Of a stretch of DNA of 64,000 bases, positions 35,409 through 44,315 are shown piece after piece (position 1 is the first letter of the stretch; the number at the start of each line of letters is the position of its first letter). Source of the stretch: CAZBNB01 sp964493245 (GTDB lineage Bacteria > Pseudomonadota > Gammaproteobacteria > Legionellales > Legionellaceae); NCBI GenBank assembly GCA_964493245.1, contig CAZBNB010000002.1, positions 1-64,000 on the forward strand, given 5' to 3'. The notes beneath the pieces were generated by a model, which was given only the letters and a program-made list of their open reading frames with translations, was not told where the DNA came from and searched no databases. Position numbers and translations under genes: made by a program.

Positions 35409-36065
35409 ATGCAAGAAATTAATTTATTACGTGCACTCCCCAACACAAAACGCAATATTCAAGCAAGACAAGAGGCAAAAGATCCTGGTATTGTGTTACT
35501 TGCTAAGCAGTTTGGTGAAATGTATTTTGATGGCCCACGTACACATGGTTATGGTGGATACTATTATGATGGTCGTTGGGTTCCTGTTGCGCGTGACATC
35601 GTTCAGCATTTTAACCTTAAACCAGGTCAACGTGTTTTAGATGTGGGTTGTGCCAAAGGATTTTTAGTTAAAGATTTATTGTCTGTTTGCCCCGGCCTGG
35701 ATGTTTACGGTTTAGATATTTCAGATTATGCAATCAAGCATTGTGAATCAGAGGTTATCGGTCGATTACATCGCGGCAGCGCGGATGATTTGCCTTTCCC
35801 AGATAATAGCTTTGATGCGGTTATTTCATTAAATACCATTCATAATTTTACACGCACACAGGCGATTAAAGCCTTAAGTGAAGTTCAGCGTGTTTCGAAG
35901 GGGCCTTGTTTTGTGCAAGTCGATAGTTACCATACACCTGAACAAAAAGCGCTTTTCGAAGATTGGGTCTTAACAGCAGAGTATCATGATTACCCAGAAA
36001 AGTGGTTAGAGACGTTTAAAGCGGCAAATTATCAAGGCGATTATTACTGGACAGTTTTAGAATAA
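35409..36065 (+). CDS. SAM-dependent methyltransferase (class I)
   Basis: 218 residues. SAM motif I is VLDVGCAKGFLVKDLL, followed by the acidic LDISDYA and the motif FDAVISLNTIHNF. It is a Methyltransf_11/25-type enzyme. The N-terminal YFDGPRTHGYGGYYYDGRWVP is not part of the core and may bind the sugar. In this operon it most likely methylates a nucleotide sugar at O or C, or caps the growing chain. The ATG at 35409 is preferred over the GTG immediately before it. Confidence 0.85.
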   Translation: MQEINLLRALPNTKRNIQARQEAKDPGIVLLAKQFGEMYFDGPRTHGYGGYYYDGRWVPVARDIVQHFNLKPGQRVLDVGCAKGFLVKDLLSVCPGLDVYGLDISDYAIKHCESEVIGRLHRGSADDLPFPDNSFDAVISLNTIHNFTRTQAIKALSEVQRVSKGPCFVQVDSYHTPEQKALFEDWVLTAEYHDYPEKWLETFKAANYQGDYYWTVLE

Positions 36066-36080
36066 AAAGGACTTATAACC

Positions 36081-36761
36081 ATGATAGAAGAATTTCAATT
36101 AAATGATTCCGCCAATAGTATGATGCTAAAAGCAAAAGAAGATATTGGTATTCAGCAATTTGGCTTGATGTCTAATTATGCTTGGTATGATGATCCGAAG
36201 CGTATGGCGTTTCATTTTGCGCGCTATAAATTTGTTAGCAAAATGTTATCTGGCAAACAAAATGTATTAGAAGTTGGCTGCGCCGATGCATTTGGTACGC
36301 GCGTGGTTGTACAAGAGGTGAAAAATCTTGTGGCCATTGATATTGAGCCTGCTTTTATCAAAGATGTGAATAATCGCATGTGTCAAAAGTGGCAATTTAG
36401 CGCACAAGTTCACGATATGATAGCAGGGCCTCTTTCTGGAAACTTTGACGGGGCTTATTCTTTAGATGTTTTAGAGCATATTTCTACAGAATATGAAGAT
36501 GCTTTTGTTAAAAATATTCGTGATTCTTTGTCTCCAACAGGCGTTGCTATTATTGGTATGCCATCGCTGGAGTCACAACAATACGCATCGCCTGCCAGTA
36601 AAGAAGGGCACATTAATTGTAAAAGCGGTAATGATTTAAAGCGCTTTTTAGAAAAATACTTTCATAATGTGTTCTTATTTTCAATGAACGATGAGGTCGT
36701 GCATACCGGCTACTCGAAAATGGCGCATTATTTGTTGTGCGTTTGTTGCATGAAAAAATAA
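36081..36761 (+). CDS. SAM-dependent methyltransferase (class I)
   Basis: 226 residues. Motif I is VLEVGCADAFGTRVV, with IDIEPAFI as the acidic loop and YSLDVLEHI as motif II. It has a different N-terminus from the preceding methyltransferase and is not a recent duplicate of it. It probably modifies another position of the same or a neighbouring sugar. It lies 15 bp after the first methyltransferase and ends just before the next gene, in the same operon. Confidence 0.85.
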   Translation: MIEEFQLNDSANSMMLKAKEDIGIQQFGLMSNYAWYDDPKRMAFHFARYKFVSKMLSGKQNVLEVGCADAFGTRVVVQEVKNLVAIDIEPAFIKDVNNRMCQKWQFSAQVHDMIAGPLSGNFDGAYSLDVLEHISTEYEDAFVKNIRDSLSPTGVAIIGMPSLESQQYASPASKEGHINCKSGNDLKRFLEKYFHNVFLFSMNDEVVHTGYSKMAHYLLCVCCMKK

Positions 36762-36774
36762 GGACATGTGTGCC

Positions 36775-37947
36775 ATGAAGCAGCAAAAACAAGATTCGCT
36801 TCGTTTCTATTTTATCGTCGTTGTTTGGGGCGCTGAATATATTGATATGTTGCTTCATGTTGCATTACGCTCTTTTTTATCACCACAAAATATCCCTGGA
36901 CTCGTGAATTTAGCCGAGTCTAAGTTTATATTTGTGACCACAACCGAAGATTTTAAAACAATTTCTCAATCACCCATTTATGAACAATTAGCACATTATA
37001 TTAAGCCTGTGTTTGTTGAGCTGGATGCGCCTGAAGAAGATAACATCTATTGCCGTATGACCAGAGGATATGAGCTCGGTACAGCCTTGGCAGTGGAAAA
37101 CCAGGCCCATGCGGTCTATTTATTACCGGATTGTATCTTGTCCGATGGAACCATCACGCGTTTGGAATATTATGCGACTCAAGGCCGTGATGTTGTTTTA
37201 TTACCGGGACCGCGCGTTATAAAAGAAAAAGTGATGCATTATGTTGATTCGTTAGCTTTAAAACCAGAGCAGCCACTGGTTATGCCACCCAGGCAAATGG
37301 TGGCGTTCGGTTTGGATGCTTTCCACGATGAGTTTTGTCATTACAATATAACCGAAAAGTCATTTACTAAATGGCCTCATATGACGACTTGGAACATTCC
37401 GGGAGAAAAGGGTATTTTAGTCCGTGCGTTTCATTTGCATCCCATTATGGTCAATTGTGCGGCAATTAATACCATTTCTTTCAATAAATTTGATACGATT
37501 GACGGCAGTTTTATCCAAAAAAACTTCTTTGATTTGAACCGGTTTTTATGGGAAACCGATTCAGATAATATGATCCTTTATTCAATGACACATGAAAAAG
37601 ATCGAACCGAAGCCGGTTTAGTTTGGGATGATGCGCATAAAAAACAAGCGATTATTGAAATATCGCAATCACATCTCGTCAATGCGCTGCAAAAAGTCCA
37701 TTTTTATAATGCTTACAAGTTACACGTAAATGATTTGAATCCAGCGTGGGATATGGTTCAAAGGCAAAGCTTTGCTATCGTAAACGAAACGCTCAATGCG
37801 ACGGCCAAAGAGATTTTGCATCATTTGGTATGGCGGCGCTTTGCCAAACGATGCCTAAGTTATTTGCCATCAACTGTTCAAGCACCGATGAAGCGCGTTT
37901 ATTGGAGGACCCAAGGCGCGATTAGTTGGTGTAAAGCCAAAATATAG
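36775..37947 (+). CDS. Unfamiliar glycosyltransferase-like protein (paralogue of 41078)
   Basis: About 390 residues, no family recognised by eye. The pattern FYFIVVVWGAEYIDMLLHVALRSFL, then YLLPDCILSDGTITRLEYYA, then FHLHPIMVNC and FDTIDGSFI recurs in the protein at 41078 (VSVWGRSFCESFVQYALASL, VVIPDSIYSDHAI, and NTIDGVYF). The P-D-x-x-x-S-D segment after a beta strand looks like a nucleotide-sugar DxD region of a GT-A fold. It contains no membrane helices and is presumably cytoplasmic. ATG 36775 is preferred to 36766 because agga then lies at proper spacing. Confidence 0.6.
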   Translation: MKQQKQDSLRFYFIVVVWGAEYIDMLLHVALRSFLSPQNIPGLVNLAESKFIFVTTTEDFKTISQSPIYEQLAHYIKPVFVELDAPEEDNIYCRMTRGYELGTALAVENQAHAVYLLPDCILSDGTITRLEYYATQGRDVVLLPGPRVIKEKVMHYVDSLALKPEQPLVMPPRQMVAFGLDAFHDEFCHYNITEKSFTKWPHMTTWNIPGEKGILVRAFHLHPIMVNCAAINTISFNKFDTIDGSFIQKNFFDLNRFLWETDSDNMILYSMTHEKDRTEAGLVWDDAHKKQAIIEISQSHLVNALQKVHFYNAYKLHVNDLNPAWDMVQRQSFAIVNETLNATAKEILHHLVWRRFAKRCLSYLPSTVQAPMKRVYWRTQGAISWCKAKI

Positions 37948-37965
37948 TTTATCAAAGGAGATGTT

Positions 37966-38958
37966 GTGGGAAAAACGTATGCAATATTAGGAGGAGGCGG
38001 CTCGTTTGGTATTCACACCGCTAAATATTTACTCGAACATGCCAATCCTAAAAAAGTGTTAGGAATCGGTAGAAATTTACTACGTGAAGAAGCCTTTTCG
38101 CTAGGAATTCAAAAGCACGAGCGCTATGAATATCATGCGCGTCACGTAACGTATGAATTGGATTTGCTTTTAGAGTTATTTGATAAAGAAAAGCCACAAG
38201 TGATTATTAATTACGCGGCGCAAGGCGAAGGTGCTGTATCCTGGAAAAACAGCTGGCGTTATTTTGAAACCAACTCTATGGCCTTAGCGCGGTTAACCGA
38301 AGAGCTGATGAAGCGAGATTGGTTAGAGCGTTTTATTCAAATTGGCACCTCAGAAATGTACGGGTCAACCGATTCTCCTTCGACAGAAGATGCGCCTATT
38401 AAACCCTCTAGTCCCTATGCGGCGTCCAAGGTTGCGTTTGATATGCATCTTCTCTCCATTTCTCGTTTTTTAAATTTTCCGATGAATATTATTCGTCCTT
38501 CTAATGCCTATTGCTCTGGGCAATTATTGCATCGCGTGATTCCGAAAGCGTTGCTACTGGGCAAAATGGGTAAAAAACTTCCTTTGCATGGTGGTGGTCG
38601 TGCAGAAAAATCGTATATTCACGCTCAGGATCTGGCTAGAGCCATTCATTTGGTTGCAGAAAAAGCGCCTCTGGGGACGGTTTATAATGCCGGCTCCAAA
38701 GAGCCAACGTCGATTCGTGAAGTCGTTGAGCGTTGTGCAAATACGTTGAATATGCCGTTCGAAAGCTTGTGTGAAATGACCGGTGATCGATTGGGACAAG
38801 ATTCGCGTTATTGGTTAGATTCTTCTGCTATTAAGCGCGATGTTGGTTGGGAGCCACAAATATCATGGGAGCAAGGTTTAAGTGAAGTGAGTGCTTGGGT
38901 TGATAAATACCTTCATCAATTAAAACAATGCTCAACAGACTATGTCATGCGCGCTTAA
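37966..38958 (+). CDS. GDP-mannose 4,6-dehydratase-like SDR
   Basis: 330 residues starting at GTG (aaggag upstream). The Rossmann motif is YAILGGGGSFGIHTAKYLL. The active-site region IGTSEMYGSTDSP is characteristic of the 4,6-dehydratase branch (GMD/RmlB), and the catalytic Tyr/Lys are in PYAASKVAFD. HGGGRAEKSYIHAQDLARAI follows. It would make a 4-keto-6-deoxy nucleotide sugar, the type of substrate used by the ColD-like enzyme in the other operon and by reductases and TPP-dependent enzymes here. Confidence 0.85.
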   Translation: MGKTYAILGGGGSFGIHTAKYLLEHANPKKVLGIGRNLLREEAFSLGIQKHERYEYHARHVTYELDLLLELFDKEKPQVIINYAAQGEGAVSWKNSWRYFETNSMALARLTEELMKRDWLERFIQIGTSEMYGSTDSPSTEDAPIKPSSPYAASKVAFDMHLLSISRFLNFPMNIIRPSNAYCSGQLLHRVIPKALLLGKMGKKLPLHGGGRAEKSYIHAQDLARAIHLVAEKAPLGTVYNAGSKEPTSIREVVERCANTLNMPFESLCEMTGDRLGQDSRYWLDSSAIKRDVGWEPQISWEQGLSEVSAWVDKYLHQLKQCSTDYVMRA

Positions 38959-38973
38959 CACAGGAGTGTCAAC

Positions 38974-40020
38974 GTGGTAAATATCGCTATGGAAAAAGAA
39001 CAATACCAAAAAATCTATTTTGATATATTGCGTATTCGTTTAATTGAAGAAGAAATTGCTAAGCGCTACCCAGAAGGAAAGATGCGTTGTCCTACGCATC
39101 TTTCTATCGGACAAGAAGCGATTCCGGTGATTGTGTGTGAGCAGTTAACGTCGCTTGATTTAGCCGTCAGCTCCCACCGTGCACACGCACATTATTTGGC
39201 AAAAGGCGGTTCTTTAAAAGGCTTGATTGCGGAGTTATATGGAAAAGCCACCGGGTGTACGCACGGTCGCGGTGGCTCCATGAATCTAAGTGATTTATCA
39301 GCTGGTTTTGTTGCGAGTAAGGCGATCATTGGCAATACCATTCCTGTTGGTGTTGGGTTGGCCTTTGCTCAACAAATGAATAGAACAAATCAAATCACAT
39401 GTATTTTCTTAGGCGACGCTGCAATTGAGGAAGGGGCTTTTTACGAAGCGTTGAATTTTGCCGTGCTGCGAAAATTACCCGTTTTATTCATCTGCGAAAA
39501 TAATTTTTACTCCGTGAATTCACATTTACATTTAAGACAGCCAGCCAATCGCTCTATTGCAGATATGGTTGCAAATATTGGTGCGAAATCAGCGCAATTT
39601 GATGGCAATGATGTGTTCGCTTATCGTGATACGGTTAAAAATATGATTGCTGAAATGCGCTCACAAGGAGGTCCTTGTTTCTTGGAGTTTTTTACCTATC
39701 GACATAAAGTGCATTGTGGCCATGAAGATGATTTGGACCCACGCTATCGACCCAAAGAAGAGCTAGACTATTGGTTGAGTAAAGAGCCACTGATGTGTTT
39801 AGAAAACAAATTACTGGAAGCGGCCATTTTATCTTTGGATGACATTGCTGCTTATCGTAAGCGTATACAAGATGAAGTCAACGAAGCATTTGTATTCGCT
39901 GAGCAATCGCCGTTTCCTGATGCAGATGAAAGGTTTAAGTATCAATATGCTCATAACGACTTGTCTTGGCTGCAATCAGCATTAATGCAGGAAAAGGAGG
40001 GACTCTCAATTGGACAATAA
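38974..40020 (+). CDS. TPP-dependent dehydrogenase E1 alpha-like subunit
   Basis: 348 residues resembling the alpha chain of pyruvate/acetoin/branched-chain dehydrogenase E1. The TPP motif runs from FLGDAAIEEGAFYEALN to FICENNFYS, with GDA in place of GDG. HLSIGQEAIP and GCTHGRGGSMNL near the N-terminus are typical. No E2 or E3 genes are present, so it is not part of a 2-oxoacid dehydrogenase complex. In sugar clusters such pairs donate a two-carbon unit to a keto-sugar, forming a branched sugar. It starts at GTG with aggag upstream and overlaps the beta gene by 11 bp. Confidence 0.88.
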   Translation: MVNIAMEKEQYQKIYFDILRIRLIEEEIAKRYPEGKMRCPTHLSIGQEAIPVIVCEQLTSLDLAVSSHRAHAHYLAKGGSLKGLIAELYGKATGCTHGRGGSMNLSDLSAGFVASKAIIGNTIPVGVGLAFAQQMNRTNQITCIFLGDAAIEEGAFYEALNFAVLRKLPVLFICENNFYSVNSHLHLRQPANRSIADMVANIGAKSAQFDGNDVFAYRDTVKNMIAEMRSQGGPCFLEFFTYRHKVHCGHEDDLDPRYRPKEELDYWLSKEPLMCLENKLLEAAILSLDDIAAYRKRIQDEVNEAFVFAEQSPFPDADERFKYQYAHNDLSWLQSALMQEKEGLSIGQ

Positions 40021-41068
40021 GTTTATTAACCTAGTGAATGCTGCTTTTCATAAAGCAATGGAGCTGGATGACAAGGTCTTGTCTTATGGCCAAGGAATGA
40101 ACGACCGAGTTCGTATGTTTGGCGCGACGGTTGGTTTAGTCGAAGCGTTTGGTGAAGAGCGCGTGTTTGATGTACCTACAGCTGAAAATGGTATGACAGG
40201 CGTTGGTATTGGTTTGTGCATACAAGGTTATCGCCCGGTTATTTCACATAATCGCTTAGATTTTATTTTGTTGGCGATGGACCAATTGGTGAATGGTGCT
40301 GCCAAATGGCATAATGTTTTTGCTGGCAAGATGCCGATTAATTTGACGACGCGGGTCATCGTTGGTCGCGGTTGGGGACAAGGACCGACACATTGTCAAA
40401 GTTTACAGTCCTGTTTTGCACAAATCCCAGGACTGAAAGTGGTGATGCCTTCTCTGGCTGAAGATGTCTATGGGCTTTTGTTATCCAGTATTTTTGATGA
40501 TAATCCGACTATTTTTATTGAGCACCGCTGGTTACACAATATTCGCGCTAATCCTCATGTGAACCCTTATCAATTTGTGCCATTGGGTAAGGCTCGTCGA
40601 GTGACGGAAGGCTCTGACATAACAGTCGTTTCTATGTCTTATATGACGATTGAAGCATTACATGCGGTGGAATATTTAAAGGAGCAAGGCATTCATTGTG
40701 ATTTGATCGATCTACGCACTATTAAGCCACTGGATTGGGAAACGATTTATGCTTCTGTTCGCAAGACCGGTAAGTTGTTGGTATTAGACACAGGCTTTGA
40801 GTTTTGCTCGGTTGCAAGTGAGATCATCGCACAGGTGACGATGGATTGTTTTGCTGATTTAAAAATGCCCCCAAGACGATTAGCTCTTTCTGACCACTCG
40901 GTGCTCACTTCACCAACATTGGCAAATCCTGCTTATGTGTACAGTGATGATATTGCTGAGGTCGTCTGTGACATGTTAGCGAAACCCATCAATTTAGAGC
41001 CCATGCGCGTGGAGCGTGATAAGTTTCCTAAAGATGTTCCTGGCGCTTGGTTTGCCGGTCCCTTTTAA
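40010..41068 (+). CDS. TPP-dependent dehydrogenase E1 beta-like subunit
   Basis: 352 residues, partner of the preceding chain. The Glu activating TPP is in DVPTAENGMTGVGIGL. GRGWGQGPTHCQSLQSCFAQIPGL matches the E1-beta phosphate/active-site region, and the transketolase C-terminal domain starts around LGKARRVTEGSDITVVSMS. It starts at TTG 40010 with an aaaggagg site inside the alpha gene, indicating coupled translation of a hetero-oligomer. This is the second split TPP enzyme in the window, after the transketolase pair. Confidence 0.88.
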   Translation: MDNKFINLVNAAFHKAMELDDKVLSYGQGMNDRVRMFGATVGLVEAFGEERVFDVPTAENGMTGVGIGLCIQGYRPVISHNRLDFILLAMDQLVNGAAKWHNVFAGKMPINLTTRVIVGRGWGQGPTHCQSLQSCFAQIPGLKVVMPSLAEDVYGLLLSSIFDDNPTIFIEHRWLHNIRANPHVNPYQFVPLGKARRVTEGSDITVVSMSYMTIEALHAVEYLKEQGIHCDLIDLRTIKPLDWETIYASVRKTGKLLVLDTGFEFCSVASEIIAQVTMDCFADLKMPPRRLALSDHSVLTSPTLANPAYVYSDDIAEVVCDMLAKPINLEPMRVERDKFPKDVPGAWFAGPF

Positions 41069-41077
41069 GATGCGAGG

Positions 41078-42310
41078 ATGAATAAAATGACGTCTCAACT
41101 CTCTGTAACCAGTCCGGTTTATTTCGGCGTTTCTGTGTGGGGGCGTTCTTTTTGTGAGTCGTTCGTTCAATACGCCTTGGCCTCTTTGTTAGCGCAGGGG
41201 AATATTCCTGCGCTGGATAATCACACCGGAAAAAATACATTTCTCATCTATACGGCAAAAGAAGATTGGGATTGGTTACAGCAACAGGCACTTATAAAGG
41301 AGCTACAACGCTATATGTTGCTTGAGTGGCTACCGATGTCTGATTTAACAGAAGAGGCTTACAACACACTTAATAATGGATTACGCTCACACAAACTTTA
41401 TTTGATGACATTAGGGCATCGCGAGATTGTTAATAAAATGCATGCAAATAAAGCGATTGGCAGCGTGGTTATCCCCGATTCCATTTATTCTGACCATGCC
41501 ATCTCTTCCGCTTTTAAGTACATTGAGCAAGGGAAACAATCGGTTTTAGTCTTTTGTCCGCGCTTTTCAACCGACGGCGTGTTAAAAGAGTTATATGAAA
41601 ATCATGATGCAAAACACCATGAAGTATTGAGCATTCCAGCGCGTCAATTGGTAAAGGCTGCTACGCAGCATTTGCATATTGATATGAGAATGCAAGCATG
41701 GAAATCACCTTATTTACCAGAGTTTATGTTAGAAACGTATTGGCCATTGCCTAATGATAATGGCATGCTATTTCATACTTGGACTTGTTGGTGCGCTTTT
41801 ATTAACTATGCGACCTTATCTGTACATCGCACCGAATCTTTAGAGCACAATACCATTGACGGTGTTTATTTTGGTGATAACTTAACAACTGCAACATCTC
41901 ATTTTATTCAGGATTCAGATGAGTTTACGTTAATCAGTTTTAGTCCAGAGTTGGATAGAAAGCTCTCGTCACCGCGGTTTACGCTGTTTTTACAACTCTT
42001 AAAAATTGCGTTTGCAAAAAGAAAATTGCAATATGTGCGTAATATGCAAACAGATGATTTCAAACTAAGTTACGCGACACAACCTATCTATATTCATCAC
42101 GGTGATCTAACCTCTGATTGCTTGCGTTTAAATGAGAAGACCACACCTATCATAGAAAAAATCCTGGGGGGAAAGTTAACGAATTTAGATCGCGTATTAT
42201 TGTTTATGAATGAACCAAACATATGGGCAAAAATAAAAGGAAAAATAAAAGGAAAAATAAAGTCAATTTTAGAGCGTAGTGGATGCCATGTATTTAATAA
42301 ACAAATTTAA
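41078..42310 (+). CDS. Unfamiliar glycosyltransferase-like protein (paralogue of 36775)
   Basis: 410 residues. It shares block order with the protein at 36775: a VWG-containing first strand, an alanine/leucine helix followed by NIPALDNH (NIPGLVNL there), a PDSIYSDHAISSAFKYIEQG block, and HNTIDGVYFGD. The C-terminus ends in a lysine-rich KIKGKIKGKIKS repeat encoded by a short 12-nt repeat near 42229-42262, which could contact membrane lipid headgroups. Function is unknown; a cytoplasmic glycosyltransferase is the best guess from position between sugar enzymes and the exporter. The last 32 bp overlap the next gene. Confidence 0.6.
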   Translation: MNKMTSQLSVTSPVYFGVSVWGRSFCESFVQYALASLLAQGNIPALDNHTGKNTFLIYTAKEDWDWLQQQALIKELQRYMLLEWLPMSDLTEEAYNTLNNGLRSHKLYLMTLGHREIVNKMHANKAIGSVVIPDSIYSDHAISSAFKYIEQGKQSVLVFCPRFSTDGVLKELYENHDAKHHEVLSIPARQLVKAATQHLHIDMRMQAWKSPYLPEFMLETYWPLPNDNGMLFHTWTCWCAFINYATLSVHRTESLEHNTIDGVYFGDNLTTATSHFIQDSDEFTLISFSPELDRKLSSPRFTLFLQLLKIAFAKRKLQYVRNMQTDDFKLSYATQPIYIHHGDLTSDCLRLNEKTTPIIEKILGGKLTNLDRVLLFMNEPNIWAKIKGKIKGKIKSILERSGCHVFNKQI

Positions 42311-43430
42311 ATATCATGGTTTGCATTGGTTTTTAAGAAGAGTTGGGCGAGAGCTCTTACAGCCCACGACACGCTTGGGTACGCGTTTTAAGCTAATAAC
42401 ACGTCCATTGGCCTTTTGTTTAATCAAACCTTTAAATGTTTTGATTTATTTTAAACAATCAAAGCAGGCATCTAAAGACAGCCTTTGTTTTTTTTATGAC
42501 TTTGAAGTAGAACCTGTAACGTATGATTTTGTTTGGGCACTTTGTTCCGCAAATGCCAGGCGTCAAGCGTTTGGTCTTTCTGTTTTACATGTCATATTGG
42601 TCCCAGGAACCATGAATGGGTTAAGACAAGAAACGGCTGATTATGAGTTGGCGGTGACAGCCGATGCAAGGCATTGGCGAATTTATTCGATATTGATCCC
42701 CGCCTTGCGTTTGTTAACGTGTCGTTATCGATTAACGATTTGTGCGACGCGAGACGAAGCCTTGTTTTTACAACAAAGAGAGGCCTATTTTCTTTATCCG
42801 GAAAAATATAATGTCATTTTTCCTACAACGTACGCTCCTACTGATGCGGTTAAATATGCACAACAGATGCTTTGTTTAAGTGCGGATAATCAAGCTTTAG
42901 CCTATATTTCAGCATGGAAAAAGCAATATGTTGGTGATAAAAAATTAATTGTTATCACGCTGAGACAATACGCATTTTCGCCGCTTCGTAATAGCAATTT
43001 AGATGCCTGGGCAAAATTTGCCGCGGGTTTAGATAAATCAGCGTATTTCGTTGTATTCGTGCCAGACACCGAAGTTGCCTTAAATACACCGGCCAGTGCT
43101 TTGTCGGCATATGACTTTTTTTATCCAGCCACTTGGAATATCAATCTTCGTGCGGCACTCTACGAGCTTGCTTATCTTAATTTAGGTGTTAATACTGGGC
43201 CCATGAGCTTGTGTTGGTTTAATGCGCGCTGCCGTTATATTACATTTAAAACTTTTTCTAAAGAGGTTGCGCAAGCGTCCATGGAAGTGATGTTGAGTCG
43301 CGGATTTGTCTTTAATGAAAGCCCGTTGTTTACAAATCGCTTTCAAAAATGGGTTTGGGCTGAAGATGATTATGATATGATTCTTCGAGAATTTCAGTTG
43401 ATGAGCACACTCATCGAAGAAGAAGGATAA
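42279..43430 (+). CDS. Unknown protein, possible GT-B glycosyltransferase
   Basis: 383 residues, no family recognised. The N-terminal 60 residues are basic and amphipathic (FLRRVGRELLQPTTRLGTRF), suggesting a membrane-surface anchor. The C-terminal half has LIVITLRQYAFSPLRNSN and then LNLGVNTGPMSLCWFNARCRYI, which looks like the second Rossmann half of a GT-B enzyme with its donor loop. A soluble glycosyltransferase acting before export is plausible. GTG 42279 or ATG 42288 could be the start. It directly precedes the exporter genes. Confidence 0.55.
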   Translation: MDAMYLINKFKYHGLHWFLRRVGRELLQPTTRLGTRFKLITRPLAFCLIKPLNVLIYFKQSKQASKDSLCFFYDFEVEPVTYDFVWALCSANARRQAFGLSVLHVILVPGTMNGLRQETADYELAVTADARHWRIYSILIPALRLLTCRYRLTICATRDEALFLQQREAYFLYPEKYNVIFPTTYAPTDAVKYAQQMLCLSADNQALAYISAWKKQYVGDKKLIVITLRQYAFSPLRNSNLDAWAKFAAGLDKSAYFVVFVPDTEVALNTPASALSAYDFFYPATWNINLRAALYELAYLNLGVNTGPMSLCWFNARCRYITFKTFSKEVAQASMEVMLSRGFVFNESPLFTNRFQKWVWAEDDYDMILREFQLMSTLIEEEG

Positions 43431-43434
43431 GAAT

Positions 43435-44310
43435 GTGACGGATCTAAAGCTTGATTCTGGATTGATAACGGAAAATAACACCCGCAATAAAAACAGGATA
43501 TTTTCTTTCGATGATGCTGGTTTTAAAGAGGTTTTTTTCATTTATTTACACAGTTTTTTGCAGTGGCGTATTTGGTTTCATATGGGGATGTCTGAAATCC
43601 GGCGCCGTTATCGTCGTACTTTATTAGGGCCTTTTTGGGCATCACTCAGTTTAGCCATTTTTATTGGTTGCATGAGTTTGGTTTTTCCACGATTGTGGCA
43701 CACTGATATCCATTCATTTTTGCCTTTTTTTGCCTCAGGCTTTGTGATTTGGACATTTATTTCGACCTTAATTACAGAAGCGTGTGGCACATTTCTTGAT
43801 TTAGGGCATTTTATTAAGCAAATGAATTTACCTTATCCGATTTATGCAATGGGTGTTGTGACACGTAATTTTTTAACGATGCTTCATCATTTGCTTGTTT
43901 ATGGTGTGATTATGGTGCTTTTACAGATTCCAATTACCTTAAATTTACTATACATATTACCTGCTTTGGCTCTTTTATCTTTTACGGCCGTATCCGTGTG
44001 CATCATTCTTGGTTTTATTACGACCCGTTTTCGTGATGTGAGACAAATTGTAGCGAGTTTGTTACAAATTTCTATTTTTGTGACGCCTATTTTTTGGCGG
44101 CCGGTACAACTCGGTTCAGGTCATTATGCACACTTGCTGGTTAAGATGAATCCTTTGTATTATTTGGTAGAAATTGCAAGAGCACCGTTGATCGGTGAGC
44201 CGGTTTTACTCAGTACCTGGATGGTCGCAGGCTCGCTTGCTGTGTTGCTATGGATAATTGCGATGAGCGTGATGCGTAAATATTATAAACATTTGATTTT
44301 TTGGTTGTAG
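43435..44310 (+). CDS. Polysaccharide ABC exporter permease (Wzm-like), system 2
   Basis: 291 residues, starting at GTG 43435 (aagga upstream). It has a hydrophilic N-terminal tail, then the IRRRYRRTLLGPFWASLSL motif, six helices and MNPLYYLVEIARAPLIGEP. The plan is the same as the permease at 27137, whose motifs are LRYRRSVLGPLW and NPFYAMLELIRAPLLG; the two are homologous but clearly diverged. With the ATPase that follows it should export the polysaccharide built by the 28347-43430 operon. Confidence 0.92.
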   Translation: MTDLKLDSGLITENNTRNKNRIFSFDDAGFKEVFFIYLHSFLQWRIWFHMGMSEIRRRYRRTLLGPFWASLSLAIFIGCMSLVFPRLWHTDIHSFLPFFASGFVIWTFISTLITEACGTFLDLGHFIKQMNLPYPIYAMGVVTRNFLTMLHHLLVYGVIMVLLQIPITLNLLYILPALALLSFTAVSVCIILGFITTRFRDVRQIVASLLQISIFVTPIFWRPVQLGSGHYAHLLVKMNPLYYLVEIARAPLIGEPVLLSTWMVAGSLAVLLWIIAMSVMRKYYKHLIFWL

Positions 44311-44315
44311 GGTGC

